A stretch of DNA of 64,000 nt, from NCBI GenBank assembly GCA_030847615.1, contig JAUMIR010000001.1, positions 82,695,501 through 82,759,500 of the forward strand, in the 5' to 3' direction. A program made the translations under genes and the position numbers. The stretch comes from Gambelia wislizenii (taxonomy: Eukaryota > Chordata > Lepidosauria > Squamata > Crotaphytidae). Below are positions 46,871 through 56,845 of the stretch, in pieces. The stretch's first letter is position 1, and every line of letters begins with the position of its first letter. Below the pieces are notes generated by a model. That model had not been told where the DNA came from, did no database searches, and saw only the letters and a list, made by a program, of their open reading frames with translations.

Positions 46871-46984
46871 GCCCCCTCTCACTGCTGCTCTGCTGCCAAA
46901 AGTCCTCAAGGGCCACTACAACCTTCTAGCCCGATAGAGTGGGGAGAAAGGCTACTGCCGGCTTGGAGTCCTTCTGGCTGGCTG

Positions 46985-47191
46985 TGTCCATGGGACACAA
47001 AACAGCACACCTACTATAGAGTCTTCCTAGAAAATGTGTCCTCTCTAGCCATTTTCTAGGTCCTCCAAGGCAACTCTATGGTATCTTAAATCAGAAGTTC
47101 CATTATTTTCAATGGTGTTCACTATTATCCATGATTTTCAGTATCCACACACACCCAGAACCAATCCCCAGTGGATAAGGGAGGCCTACTG
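46985..47191 (-). mobile_element. pogo/Tigger-like MITE, truncated
   Basis: Antisense copy of the family at 10331. The end CAGTAGGCCTCCCTTATCCA (complement of 47172-47191) precedes TA at 47192-47193. Interior ACCTAGAAAATGGCTAGAGA and the ATTTTCAATGGTGTTCACT block (read on the plus strand) match. The far end is missing. Confidence 0.75.
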
Positions 47192-47299
47192 TATTACATA
47201 ATTTGCCACCAATAATTTAGTTTAAAAACTATATTATAGGCACTAACATAATATTTTTTGTTTATTAGCAATTAGCATAATGGTGTAGATTTTCTCAAA

Positions 47300-47905
47300 G
47301 AAAAGAGTGGACTACAAGCTGAACATGAATTAACAGGGTGATGCAGCAGCAAAAAAAGCCATTGTGATTCTAGGCTGCATTAATAGGAGCATAGTGTCTA
47401 GATCAAAGGAAATAATAGTACTGCTCCATTCTGCTTTGGTTGGACCTCAACTGGAAGACTGTGTCCAGTTCTGGGCACCACAATTCAAGAAGGACACTGA
47501 GAAGGATGGTGGGAGGTCTGGAAGGCATGCCCTATGAGGAGCGGCTTAGGGAGCTGGGTATGTTTAGCCTGGAGAAGAAAAGGTTGAGAGATGACATGAT
47601 AGCCATGTTTAAATATTTGAAGGGATGTCATACTGAGGATGGCACAAGCTTGTTTTCTGCTTGCTCCAGAGACTAGGACACAGAGCAAAGGGTTCAAACT
47701 ACAGGAAAAGGGATTTCACCGAAACATTAGGAAGAACTTCCTGACAATAAGAGCTTTTCAGCAGTGGAATGCACTGCCTGGGAGTGTGGTGGAGTCTTCT
47801 TCTTTGGAGGTTTTTAAGCAGAGGCTGGATGGCCACCTGTTGTGAGGGCTTTGATTGTGTGTTCCTGCAGGGCAGAAGCCGATTGGATGGGATGGCTGTT
47901 GGGGT
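47300..47905 (+). pseudogene. CR1 LINE 3' fragment
   Basis: Begins GTGGACTACAAGCTGAACAT (VDYKLNM) and follows the CR1 C-terminal frame with a stop near 47330, a deletion around 47505 and a frame change near 47672 (GCTTGCTCCAGAGA). The UTR is partial (ATTGTGTGTTCCTGCAGGGC) and the terminal tail is lost. Age is intermediate. Confidence 0.88.
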
Positions 47906-48022
47906 CCCTTGCTGTATTCAGAGACTTGAAAAGTTACTTTTGGATTACAACTCCCAGAATTCCCCTGCCAGCACCCTTTTCAAGGTCTGGTAGCATTGTT
48001 CCTTTTTCAGCATTCTCTAGCT

Positions 48023-48371
48023 CAGTGGTTCTTAACCTGGGATCCATGATGTCCTCACAGGGGGGCCACAAAGGCTTGAAGGCTGCTTGGCCCACCTCCT
48101 CCCTGTAGTGGAGCAGCCACAGGAACAAAAGCAAAGGCTGGCTGGCTTGGCCTGTACATTGCCATTCAATCCACTCCAGCCACAAACTTGCAGGAAGAAG
48201 CAAGAGTGCCTCTGAGAAAAGTTTAATGGATGGTGTAATTGTATTGTTGTTGTTGTTGTTAGCTATTATTATTAGCTATTATTATTAGGGTTTTAAATCT
48301 TGAGTCAAGTCTTGGGGCAACAAAAAATATTTAAAGTGGGTCACTGGTAAAGAAAAGGTTAAGAACCACTG
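48023..48371. mobile_element. hAT non-autonomous element
   Basis: Termini CAGTGGTTCTTAACCTGGG and GGTTAAGAACCACTG form inverted repeats. Flanks CTCTAGCT (48015-48022) and CTCTAGCC (48372-48379) are an 8-bp target duplication with one change, the hAT hallmark. The 349-bp element has (TTG)n/(TTA)n at about 48242-48290 and no transposase. Confidence 0.88.
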
Positions 48372-48504
48372 CTCTAGCCCAATAACTCTCACATAACACT
48401 AATGGGATACTGATGTGTTTTAGTGACAACAATAAAACCATTGTTCCCAGTAAAATTACTCCAAATTTTAATTTTATTTATATTCTTTATATTCTTCTGT
48501 TAAA

Positions 48505-48732
48505 AGAGCTAGCGTGTTGTAGAAGTTTCAACATTGCACTATGACTGTGGAGCCCACAGTTTGAATCCTTACTCAGCCATGAATACCCACTGGGTGACCT
48601 TGGGCAAGTCACACTCTCTCAGCCTCAAAGGAAGGCAAAGGCACACCCCCTTTGAACAAATCTTGTCTAGAAAACCCAATGGTATGTTTGCCTTAGTCAG
48701 AAATAACTTGAAGGCACATAGGCAAACACACA
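48505..48732 (+). repeat. tRNA-derived SINE, Sauria/ACA type
   Basis: Head AGAGCTAGCGTGTTGTAGAA with box B-like CAGTTTGAATCCTTACTC. The conserved body is GGGTGACCTTGGGCAAGTCA then CACTCTCTCAGCCTC, and the tail is AGAAATAACTTGAAGGCACA ending in CAAACACACA. Family knowledge: this tail type derives from a Bov-B LINE. Antisense copies lie at 56405 and 56690. Confidence 0.88.
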
Positions 48733-48879
48733 AATTTCTTTTGCAGTTTGAATTCAGTTGGCAGCAAGGGGAGGAAGCTGAAGACAAAGAGGGAAAGGGA
48801 GGGAGGGGTGAGAATCCAGGACATTTTAAGAACATCTGGAAAGATGGATGGAGGGGATCTATTGCCCCAATGGGGACCC

Positions 48880-49399
48880 TTCCAGCCCTATGATTCTATG
48901 CTTCTAGGCTGCATTCAGAACTGCATTACCAGTAGAGGCAGGAGAATGAGAGAAGAGAGATCAGGCAAGAGAGAGACAGGAAGGAAGGAAGGGAAGAAAG
49001 AAGCCCTTTCTGAAGTACCACCCTTTCCCTAAGAGAGCAGGGGAGAAAGAGAGGGAAAGAAACCCTAACCCTAACCCTCCCCCCTCTCTCACACACACAC
49101 ACTCACACAACTCTCTCTGACACAAATAGAAATACATGCCCGGCTTGCACTTTTGACAATCCCTTGGGAGGAGGGGGCGAGAGAGCAGCAAACTCCCCCC
49201 ACCTTCAGCCACACAGGACAACTTGACCTGCTGGGGGGGGGGGCAGAGGAAGGAAGGAGGGTGATGCTCTTTCTCTTTCTCTCTCCAGTTAGGAGGAGGC
49301 CCCCTGCCACTTGTCCTGCTAGGCGGGGGTGGAGGGAGGGAGGACAAAGGAGACAGGAGATGGCTGCTTTAAAAAAAAAAAAGACAGCAGGAGGTTTTT

Positions 49400-49438
<39 letters not shown>

Positions 49439-49560
49439 GTTTTTGCAGGAAAAGGGTTAGGACAGCCCCCCCCCTGTGGCTGTGTCCCCCCACAGATGCA
49501 GATTTGGTGCTACACTTAAACCAGCTCTGCCTCTAAAATGGGTTTGAACAGATCTAGGCT
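48880..49560. repeat. Low-complexity GA/CT-rich region with a short telomere-like tract
   Basis: Contains GGAAGGAAGGAAGG near 48981, three CCCTAA-type units near 49060-49078, CA runs near 49093, a G run near 49235, an A run near 49368 and a (TC)n tract at 49402-49436. All frames of 90-130 codons here follow from these tracts. Confidence 0.75.
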
Positions 49561-50536
49561 CTGTTTCTATGTTATTTTGGATGAAAAGAAGACTCGAATT
49601 TAGGCTTGTTCTCTAAAAAAGAAAAGAAAAAAAGGAATCAACAGCACATCTGAGTGTCCAAGTGACCTTCTTGAGAGATATTACAAGTGCTTGGCTTAAA
49701 AAAAGGCAACAATGTCCCAGAGAAGCACGTGCTTAAGAGAGACATTGCAGGCTATTTGATCTGACTTATCTGGTTGATATGGGAGAAATCATGGCTCTAC
49801 TTAAACCTGGATGGGCAACTTAATTGGCTCTGAGGTCCAATATCCCCCCTCAACATTCAGAGGCCACATGGATTTCCAAAAATGTCACCCAGAAGGGGGA
49901 AAAAAATAAGTCATAAGTGGCTGGAAGTCCACTCTCACTTTTGAAAACTAGGCATTTGGGGTATTAAGTATTCCTGAAACATATTTAAAGAGTGAATTGC
50001 AGTTCCTAGAGGCTTCCAGAAGGAGTGATTTATCCTTCTTGCAAGAAATATTCTTTTTGGCAGCCATCTGGAAGAGTCTGGGAATATAAGGCCCACAGTA
50101 ATGGCTCAGGGAGTACATGCAACCCCTGAGTCACATTTTGCCCACGCATGATTTAGACTAACAAAGGAGAAGTCTTGATCACCCTTACCAGATAGATGAC
50201 TTTCCCCACCAGTGTGGTGATCTGTGCATAAAGCATTGTTTGCCAACTGCAGGATGTCAAACTGGGAGATAGAAATCATAGCTTGGTGCAGGGGTGAGAA
50301 TTATGAATGTTCTGCTAAATATATTGTGGGTTCTTTGAAGTATCTCATTGAATATTCCTTATGCATATATTCAGAAAATTAATACTATACAGTACTTCAG
50401 AAATTTGTATGGGGATCTTCATTGCCCCATTTTTCATGCAACTATCATTTCTGGAAGGTGGCTTTAATTTTCTGGATTTGAGTTTGTACCATAAGGCATA
50501 TCTCCTGACTCATGCAAACAATTGCCAAGTACAGTT
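49561..50536. other. No recognised feature
   Basis: Ordinary DNA without recognisable genes or elements. Confidence 0.4.
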
Positions 50537-50815
50537 CAGGGAGCCCTGGTGGTGAAGTAGTTAAATGCCAATACTACAAGTCACCACATTGAAAGTTTGA
50601 TTCCAGAGCCTCCAAAGTTCACTCAGCCTTCCATCCTTTCATAGGTCAGTAAAATGAATACCTGGCTTGTGGGGGCAATTAGCTAATACACATTGGAAAC
50701 TGCTCAATGCAGTGTAGATATGTAAATTGCTATTGCTTAAAATAAACTGTAAGCCGCTCTGATAGCCTTTGCGGCTGCAGAGCGGGGTACCTAATTAAAT
50801 TAATTAGAATTAAAA
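50537..50815 (+). repeat. tRNA-derived SINE with L2-like 3' tail, most complete copy
   Basis: Head GGGAGCCCTGGTGGTGAAGT then AGTTAAATGCC (box A), then TTGAAAGTTTGATTCCAG (box B). Body CACTCAGCCTTCCATCCTTT and GCTTGTGGGGGCAATTAGCT. The 3' end TAAGCCGCTCTGATAGCC and AGAGCGGGGTACCTAATTAA resembles the L2 terminus. Other copies: 43805, 55975 and 60905. Confidence 0.85.
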
Positions 50816-50947
50816 GTTCATTTCAGATATTCCTCCCTCAGCAATCCTGGAATCAACTTATTTGGAACTGCTTTTTCGATGGACTGTCTCAGCTTCTGTT
50901 TATTTCAGGAAGGTTGAGATGGAGTCTCCTGCAATTTCTGCTACTAG

Positions 50948-51012
50948 GTGTCATGTTGGGGGCCATTTTGGGGGAGTCTGGACGCTTTGTCCAGACTCCC
51001 CCAACATGACAG
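50948..51012. other. Strong DNA hairpin
   Basis: GGGGGAGTCTGGAC pairs with GTCCAGACTCCCCC across a 5-nt loop, and the outer GTCATGTT pairs with AACATGAC. It may be the centre of another foldback element, but its outer limits are not clear. Confidence 0.6.
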
Positions 51013-51117
51013 CAAACGGATGGAGGAGGTTGACACAGTCTTCTTCCCCTTCCACTTGGGGTTGGCGCCTGCGTTGCCGCCCTCTTCCTCCCCTTCATGG
51101 GACGATGGGGGTGGGTG

Positions 51118-52547
51118 GAGAGCCCAAATGGTGACAGTCCTCCCCAAGGACCCGTGGTTTTTAGCTCACCCGGTGACCGTCCGGGAGGGTCTGGCTTGGA
51201 AAGGGGGCGCCTCTATGTCCCAGAGGCCATGCAGTCTGCCATTCTCAAGCAATGTCATGATGTTAAGAGTGCTGGATATTTTGGATATGTAAAGACCTTG
51301 CATTTGGCCTGGAGGCAGTTTTGGTGGCCAAAAAATGAGAAGGGAGGTGGAGGAATATGTAAAAGGGTGTTCCACGTGTGCAATGGCGAAAGGGGGGACG
51401 GGAAAGCCAAAAGGCTTGCTGCTGCCTTTACCTACCCCGTCCAAGCCTTGGGAGGTCATCAGTATGGATTTTATAGTAGAGCTGCCTGAGAGTAGGAAAA
51501 AGACTGTTATTTGGGTAGTGACTGACATGTTCTCAAAACAAGCGCATTTTGTGGCCTGTAAGAATCTCCCAACTTCCCCCCAGTTGGCCAGATTGTTCCT
51601 ACAACACATTTACAGGCTGCATGGGATTCCTGCTAAGAGAGTGTCTGACCAGGGGGCTCAGTTCACTTCCCAGTTTTGGAAGGCGTTCACAAAACTTCTG
51701 GAAGCAAGTTGGGGCTTAGCAGTTCCCATCATCCACAGAGTGACAGACAGAGCGAATGTAAAATCAGGTCCTGGAATAATATTTGAGATGTTATGTCAAC
51801 TTCCAACAATCCAACTGGGTAGACCTCTTGCCTTTTGAAGAGGTCACATATAACAACGCCACTCACCAGAGTACTGGCTTCTCCCCTTTTAAGGTTGTTT
51901 CCAGGCAAGAATTTAATCCCCTTCCTTTAGGGGAAGGGGCTTCCCAGGACCCGGTCTCGGTGACCCCATGGAGTCAAAAGATTAGAGACACTTGGCCGAA
52001 AGTTGTATCGGCTTTGAATTTTGCAAAAGCGCTACAAACGTCATGTTGACCTAAAACGGGACCCCGCCCCAGAGTACACTGTAGGGGACTTGGTGGTTTT
52101 GTCCACTAAGTTCCTTAAGAGCCCTCACCCATCGAAGAAGTTGGGGCCCAAGTATATTTGTCCTTTTCCCATTGTTAGGGTGATAAACCCTGTGGCTTTT
52201 GAACTCTCGTTGCCTAAGCTGTACCGTAATGTCAACCCTGTGTTTCATTCTAGCTTGCTCAAGCCGGCGTGCTCTCAGGATCGCCATCATCCAGACCCAG
52301 GACCTGCACCCCGCCCTATCCTGGTCGACAAAGATCAACATTTTGAGATATCTGATGTGTTGGACTCTCAGGTGCACAGAGGGGGGGGCGGTTACAGTAT
52401 TTGGTGAAATGGAAACATTTGCCCTTGGGCCATCCTGAATGGGTCAATGTCGAACATGTGAATGCTCCGCGCTTATTACAAAAGTTCCATGCCTGCTTTC
52501 CTAATAAGGTGGGCTGAATGGGGGGGGGGGTTCTTCAGGGGGCGGTA
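51118..52547 (+). pseudogene. Ty3/Gypsy chromovirus pol 3' part: integrase and chromodomain
   Basis: The C-terminal end of a Gypsy polyprotein. Order: GRLYVPEAM upstream of the integrase zinc-binding region, HLAWRQFWWP, then CSTCAMAKG (HHCC); ISMDFIVELP with the first catalytic aspartate; VSDQGAQFTSQFW with the second. The third motif (normally ..TDGQTE..) is scrambled near 51735 and its glutamate is lost. Then YNNATHQSTGFSPF, DLVVLSTKFL, GPKYICPFPI and, from about 52395, a chromodomain-like YLVKWKHLPLGHPEWVN that would tether integration to marked chromatin. At least three frameshifts separate these. Gag, protease and RT are absent (5' truncation or deletion). A G-rich polypurine tract precedes the LTR. 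Confidence 0.9.
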
Positions 52548-52900
52548 TGTCAGGCTCATCCCTGAATTCTGGGATTGAGAGTGGAATTCATGGAGGACCC
52601 TGACATGAGGCTGCCTCTGACCTGTTTCCCTTGCCTGGGCCCATGGAGTTCTGGAGATGGGCCAGCCTGCCTTGTTGGCCTGGGAATGCTGCTCTCCACC
52701 GCGGCTCAAGGTCAATTCTCCAGGTGCAGGCCGGGCTGTTCCTCCCCCGCTACAAACCATTCTCACGCTGTGGGGGTTTAGCTGGAGATTTGTGCTGGCT
52801 GTGTTCAGTCTCGGCTTAGTTTCATGTTCCTGACACATGTTTCCTTACAATAAAGAATTTCTATTGAGTGAATGTGAGCGTGTGTTCTCAGTACATCACA
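52548..52900 (+). mobile_element. 3' LTR of the Gypsy element
   Basis: 353 bp, TGTCAGGCTCATCC to GTACATCACA, with AATAAAGA near 52850 followed by ATTTCTATTGAGTGAATGTG. Both ends match the solo LTR at 23290-23640. It directly follows the polypurine sequence TTCTTCAGGGGGCGGTA. No 5' partner LTR is in the window. Confidence 0.88.
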
Positions 52901-53136
52901 CTCTGGTGGCTTGGCTCATGATTTCTTGTCAATTGCTATTTGACCCATACAGTTATGCTAAATTAGCTGTATGGGATAATCCTAAATTGAAAATTACACA
53001 ACAGTACTTTTTATGGAAAAAAAAAGTGTTGACTGTAGAATTTAAACTTTGGATCAATTGATAGGTTCAGAGCAAGAATTCTTCCCATTTTTCAGTAGTA
53101 CAGTTTACTTATCAGCTACCCATGGATACACTATGG

Positions 53137-53272
53137 CAATGATTCCCACACGTTGGTCTTCCAGGTGTTTTGGATGTCATCTACCAGAAGCCCTAGCCAC
53201 CTTGAGCAACTGCCTGGAATTCTGGGAGATGAATCCCAAAACATCTGGAGAATCAACATTTGGGAACCACTG
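53137..53272. mobile_element. Short palindromic hAT MITE
   Basis: Ends CAATGATTCCCACACG and TTTGGGAACCACTG with inverted arms (GTGTTTTGGATGTCATC and GATGAATCCCAAAACATC). Exact 8-bp duplications CACTATGG stand at 53129-53136 and 53273-53280. A half copy lies at about 60555-60657. Confidence 0.9.
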
Positions 53273-53551
53273 CACTATGGTAATATTTACAATTGCAACA
53301 CATTTGGTGTCCATATAGAGACAATAATCTTTCAGTGCTTCAGCCACTTCTGCTCTGAGGAAGCATTAATTGTATTCCCAGAGATGCTGAAACAAACAAA
53401 TCTAGTTTTTAAGTATTTGATGGAAAGTACTATATTTGATAATAATGAAATTAGAATTGAATGGATGAAGAGTTAAATTTTCCTGTACAAAGCAACCAAT
53501 GGGAAACTGCCCTGGCTCCAATATCTAAAATTCATTTAAACTTAAAATGAT

Positions 53552-53911
53552 GGACTTGTCTAAACGGTGAAAATACTCCTCACAGAAATCAAGGAGAATA
53601 CCCTTTCTCCCAGTGGGATGCCGTGGTGTTTTGGTGTATTCAGAAGGAGTGGGGTAAAAAACAGTAAATACTCCATGGGGAAAGTCTTTGCAGCTTTCCT
53701 CAAACATTTTTTAAAACTCAGAATGAAATGCGCATTCCTGCTTTTTGGGAGGATCAATGTGATTTGTAGTGCAGTCTAGAGATGACACGACTGCCATCTT
53801 GATCCACAGCCATGTTAAAGTCAGAAAATGCCATGGGAACAAAATGATTCTGCTACGAATTGGGTATAATGCACAGATAAGATCATTATTTCTTCTTGTT
53901 TAGACAAGCCC
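53552..53911. mobile_element. MITE with GGRCTTGTCTAAAC termini, short form
   Basis: Left end GGACTTGTCTAAACGG; the complement of the right end is GGGCTTGTCTAAACAAG. The left 230 bp aligns with 59764-59990 (GTGAAAATACTCCTCAC, GCATTCCTGCTT) and the CCATCTTGATCCACAG block with 60270. It is probably an internally deleted form of the longer copy. Non-coding; the small frames here are accidental. Confidence 0.7.
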
Positions 53912-53999
53912 TATGTTTGGTTATGTAAGGATTATTTGAGAGTTCTATTTCTACTTCCCTTGAGTTTGGTTCCATGATGATTTAGCTTATGGGTGTCTA

Positions 54000-54700
54000 T
54001 CTCTCTCTCTCAGGCTTCTCTTCACAAATGAAGATTCAGGAAGGACTCATCCCACACTTTCTGCAAGAGCGCTGATGACTACAAAGGCCAATCCAAGATA
54101 GACAAGTCCGGTTGCAGAAAGCACAGTAGAAGGTTTCCTTGGGTGATGTTTCTGGGTTGTGATTTTTTCTGCGTTGTCGTTTCTCTTCAAGACTTGTTTG
54201 GCATGAGCTCTCAAATAAGGCTGCAGCATTGTGGATAGTGCGTCTCCATGCCTCCCGATGTGAGACCAGGGCAGACCATTGTTGGTGATCAATTTGGCCG
54301 AGCCTGAGGTGTTGTTTCAGGGAGTCCTTGTATCGCTTTTTTGGAGCGCCCCCTTACGCTGACCTGTGGCGAGTTCACCGTAGAATACTATTTTGGGCAG
54401 GCGATGGTCCTCCATCCTAGAAATGTGCCCTGCCCAGCACAGCTGTGTTCTCAATATCATGGCCTCAGTGCTGGTGATCCCTGCTTGCTCAAGGACAGCA
54501 ACATTCGTCACATAGTCAGTCCAGTGTATATTTAGGATTGTGCGTAAACAGCGCTGATGGAAGCGTTTGAGGAGTCGTAAGTGGTGGCGATAGGTGACCC
54601 ATGTTTCAGACCCATAAAGGAGAATAGACAGTACAATGGCTCTATACACACTGATTTTTGTGCTTCGCCTCAGGTGTTTATTACTCCAGACTCTTATCTA
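54000..54700 (-). pseudogene. Non-LTR retrotransposon RT C-terminus with zinc finger, copy 2
   Basis: On the minus strand: YRAIVLSILLYGSETW (RT thumb-side motif), LKRFHQRCLRTILNI, then AGHISRMEDHRLPK (frame 54317-54649). A frameshift near 54340 follows, then a basic region and CAFCNRTCLSWIGLCSHQ plus RSCRKCG in another register, then a stop near 54046. The C2HC finger is presumably for nucleic-acid binding at the target. The 3' part is closely similar to 28650-29050. The clade is uncertain. Confidence 0.75.
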
Positions 54701-55974
54701 TATAGATTAGAGATCATATTAAAGCTATCCATCTTAATATATTTTTAATAGTGTTAGTGTTAGTCTCTTTTAATAGATGTGCAAATTTGGGTTGTTGATT
54801 TTTTTTTTAATTCTGTACACTTGAAATAAACTCTGTAAATCTAGGGTTGCACCATGAAGGGTGAATAAGAAATGCTTTTTATTATTCCAAAATTGTTCTC
54901 TCAACCCTCTACTCACCATCCATGTCAGTAGCAGTTTACACTGGGAATCAACAGTGAAAAAAATCATTTGCCATTTCATTTAAATTGCTGTGCTATAATT
55001 TCTTCTTCTCCCATTAGGAACACTTTAAATGCATTTTGCATTTTTATCCTCCCTGAGGAACTTTCAAACCCTGCTAACAACAGAAATGGTCATTTGCACA
55101 AAATTAATCATTCTTATGTTCCCAGTCTACCAAAATTCCATCTTCTCTCTCTCTCTCAAAAACACATACCTTACAATATGATACAAAAAGTGACAGATAA
55201 CAAATTCAGATTTCAAACTTGTATTTTGGTGTAACAATGACAGCTCTGTCAGCAATCAGCAGGTGGGAAAGTGTATTTAGATAAGTGAGTGAGCTTGCCA
55301 AGAAATTTAAAATGCATTGAAAATGTATTTATATATCTTGGCGTCCTTCAGATCAGATATTCTACACTGATTTTGCTTACCCAACATTATTATAATAGAA
55401 AGACCTTGTGTTCATAAAGTATTTTAGCAGTTTGAAGGCAAGTGAAGAAATACTCTGAGATAAAGCTGATAAGAACATTTAAGAGCATTCTTGCTCATGC
55501 TATTAATAAAGTAAAATCCCGACAGGTGCTTAACAGTAATCTCTCTCTCTCTCTCTTAAATGCATTTTTTACTTATGTGTCAGAAGCCTAAACACTGCTT
55601 TTAGGAGTGAATAAACCATGATGAGTATATAATGATAAAATTATGTAACAAATTAATTGTCTGATGCACACAATTGAAAGACATATTTAAATGTAAAAGA
55701 AACATACCAGTATGTGAAAATAGCAGCAATATGCTCTGCTTGGTTTGATGAAAAACTAGGTTTGAATGCCATTAGAAAAAAACACTTTTTATAACCCACA
55801 CAAAAACCCTATTTGAAATTACTTTATATGTTGACTGATCTACATGTCAAAGATGTATTTACATGAGCTTGCTTGGATTCATGTACTGCAAGCTACTGCC
55901 AAGCAGGTTTGGAAGTAGAATGGAAATAACTCATACAAGGGAGTTAAACTGAACAATGAACTGAACATCAATAG
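54701..55974. other. No recognised feature
   Basis: AT-rich DNA with short TC runs near 55143 and 55541. I see no gene. Confidence 0.4.
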
Positions 55975-56250
55975 CTTATTTAATTAGGTATTTATACCCC
56001 TGCCCTTCAGCCACAAGGCTATCAAAGTGGCTTACAATTTGTTTTTAAGCAATAGCAATTTACCCATCTACACCGCATTAAGCGGTTTCCAGTGTGTGTT
56101 ACCTAATTGCCCCCACAAGCCAGGTACTCATTTGACTGACCTATGAAAGGATGGAAGGCTGAGTGAACCTTGGAGCCCTCTGGAATCGAACTTACAACGT
56201 GGTGACTTGTAGCACTGGCATTTAGCTACTGTGCCACCAGGGCTCCCTAA
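55975..56250 (-). repeat. tRNA-derived SINE with L2-like tail, antisense
   Basis: Tail ATTTAATTAGGTATTTATAC, body GGTTTCCAGTGTGTGTTACC, and head (complemented) GGGAGCCCTGGTGGCACAGT with box B GTTCGATTCCAGAG. The RNA polymerase III boxes are better kept here than in the copy at 50537. Confidence 0.88.
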
Positions 56251-56404
56251 TTTCATATGACCTATTTGTGTTAGCTGAATCATGAGACAGAGCCATTACA
56301 GAATGTATTCTTATTTGATTTAATAGTGTGCATATCCAAAGAAATGATATAGAGGGAACAATGCAGGAAGGATAAATCCCAGCTGTGCAAGCAACAACTT
56401 TTCT

Positions 56405-56640
56405 CTTTGTACCTTGGTGTGTGTCTTCAAGTTGTGTCCAATTTATGGCAATTATAAGGGATATCATGGGGGGAGGGTTCTGGGCAAAATTTATTCATGG
56501 GTGGGGGTTGCATTACCTTCCTCTGAGGCTGAGAGAGTGTGACTTGCCCAAGGTCACCCAGTAGGTTCATGGCCAAGTGGGGATTCAAACCCTGGTTTCC
56601 AGAGTCATTATCCAATACTCAAACCACACCAGCACCTTTC
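56405..56640 (-). repeat. Sauria/ACA-type tRNA SINE, antisense, first of two
   Basis: Complement of the family body: GTGACTTGCCCAAGGTCACC and GGATTCAAACCCTGGTTTCC (box B). The tail side has CTTCAAGTTGTGTCC. The insertion of GGTGGGGGTTG-type sequence near 56500 is unusual. Confidence 0.85.
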
Positions 56641-56689
56641 TGACAAATAAGCAATTGCCGTACACATGAAAAAAGTTGGCAGTGTTTTC

Positions 56690-56845
56690 TTCAGACAGGG
56701 TTTGCATTTGCCTTCCTCTGAGGCTGGGAGAGTGTGATTTGCCCAAGGTCACCCAGTGTGTTTTCAGGGCTGAACAGGATTTGAATCCTGGTTTCCCAGT
56801 ATTGTAGCCTAATATCCAAGCCACTACACCACACTGGCTAGCTTT
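56690..56845 (-). repeat. Sauria/ACA-type tRNA SINE, antisense, second, 3'-truncated
   Basis: Has the same body (CCTCTGAGGCTGGGAGAGTG, GCCCAAGGTCACCC), box B GGATTTGAATCCTGG and head GCCACTACACCACACTGGCT. The tail is missing. It lies head-to-tail with the preceding copy. Confidence 0.85.

Noticed and set aside
49058..49080. Telomere-like CCCTAA units, possible interstitial telomere
   Set aside because: Only about three units inside a low-complexity region; too short to infer a chromosome fusion or telomere repair event.
51166..51609. Antisense 147-codon frame in the Gypsy integrase region
   Set aside because: Shadow of the sense integrase coding sequence, which carries the recognisable motifs.
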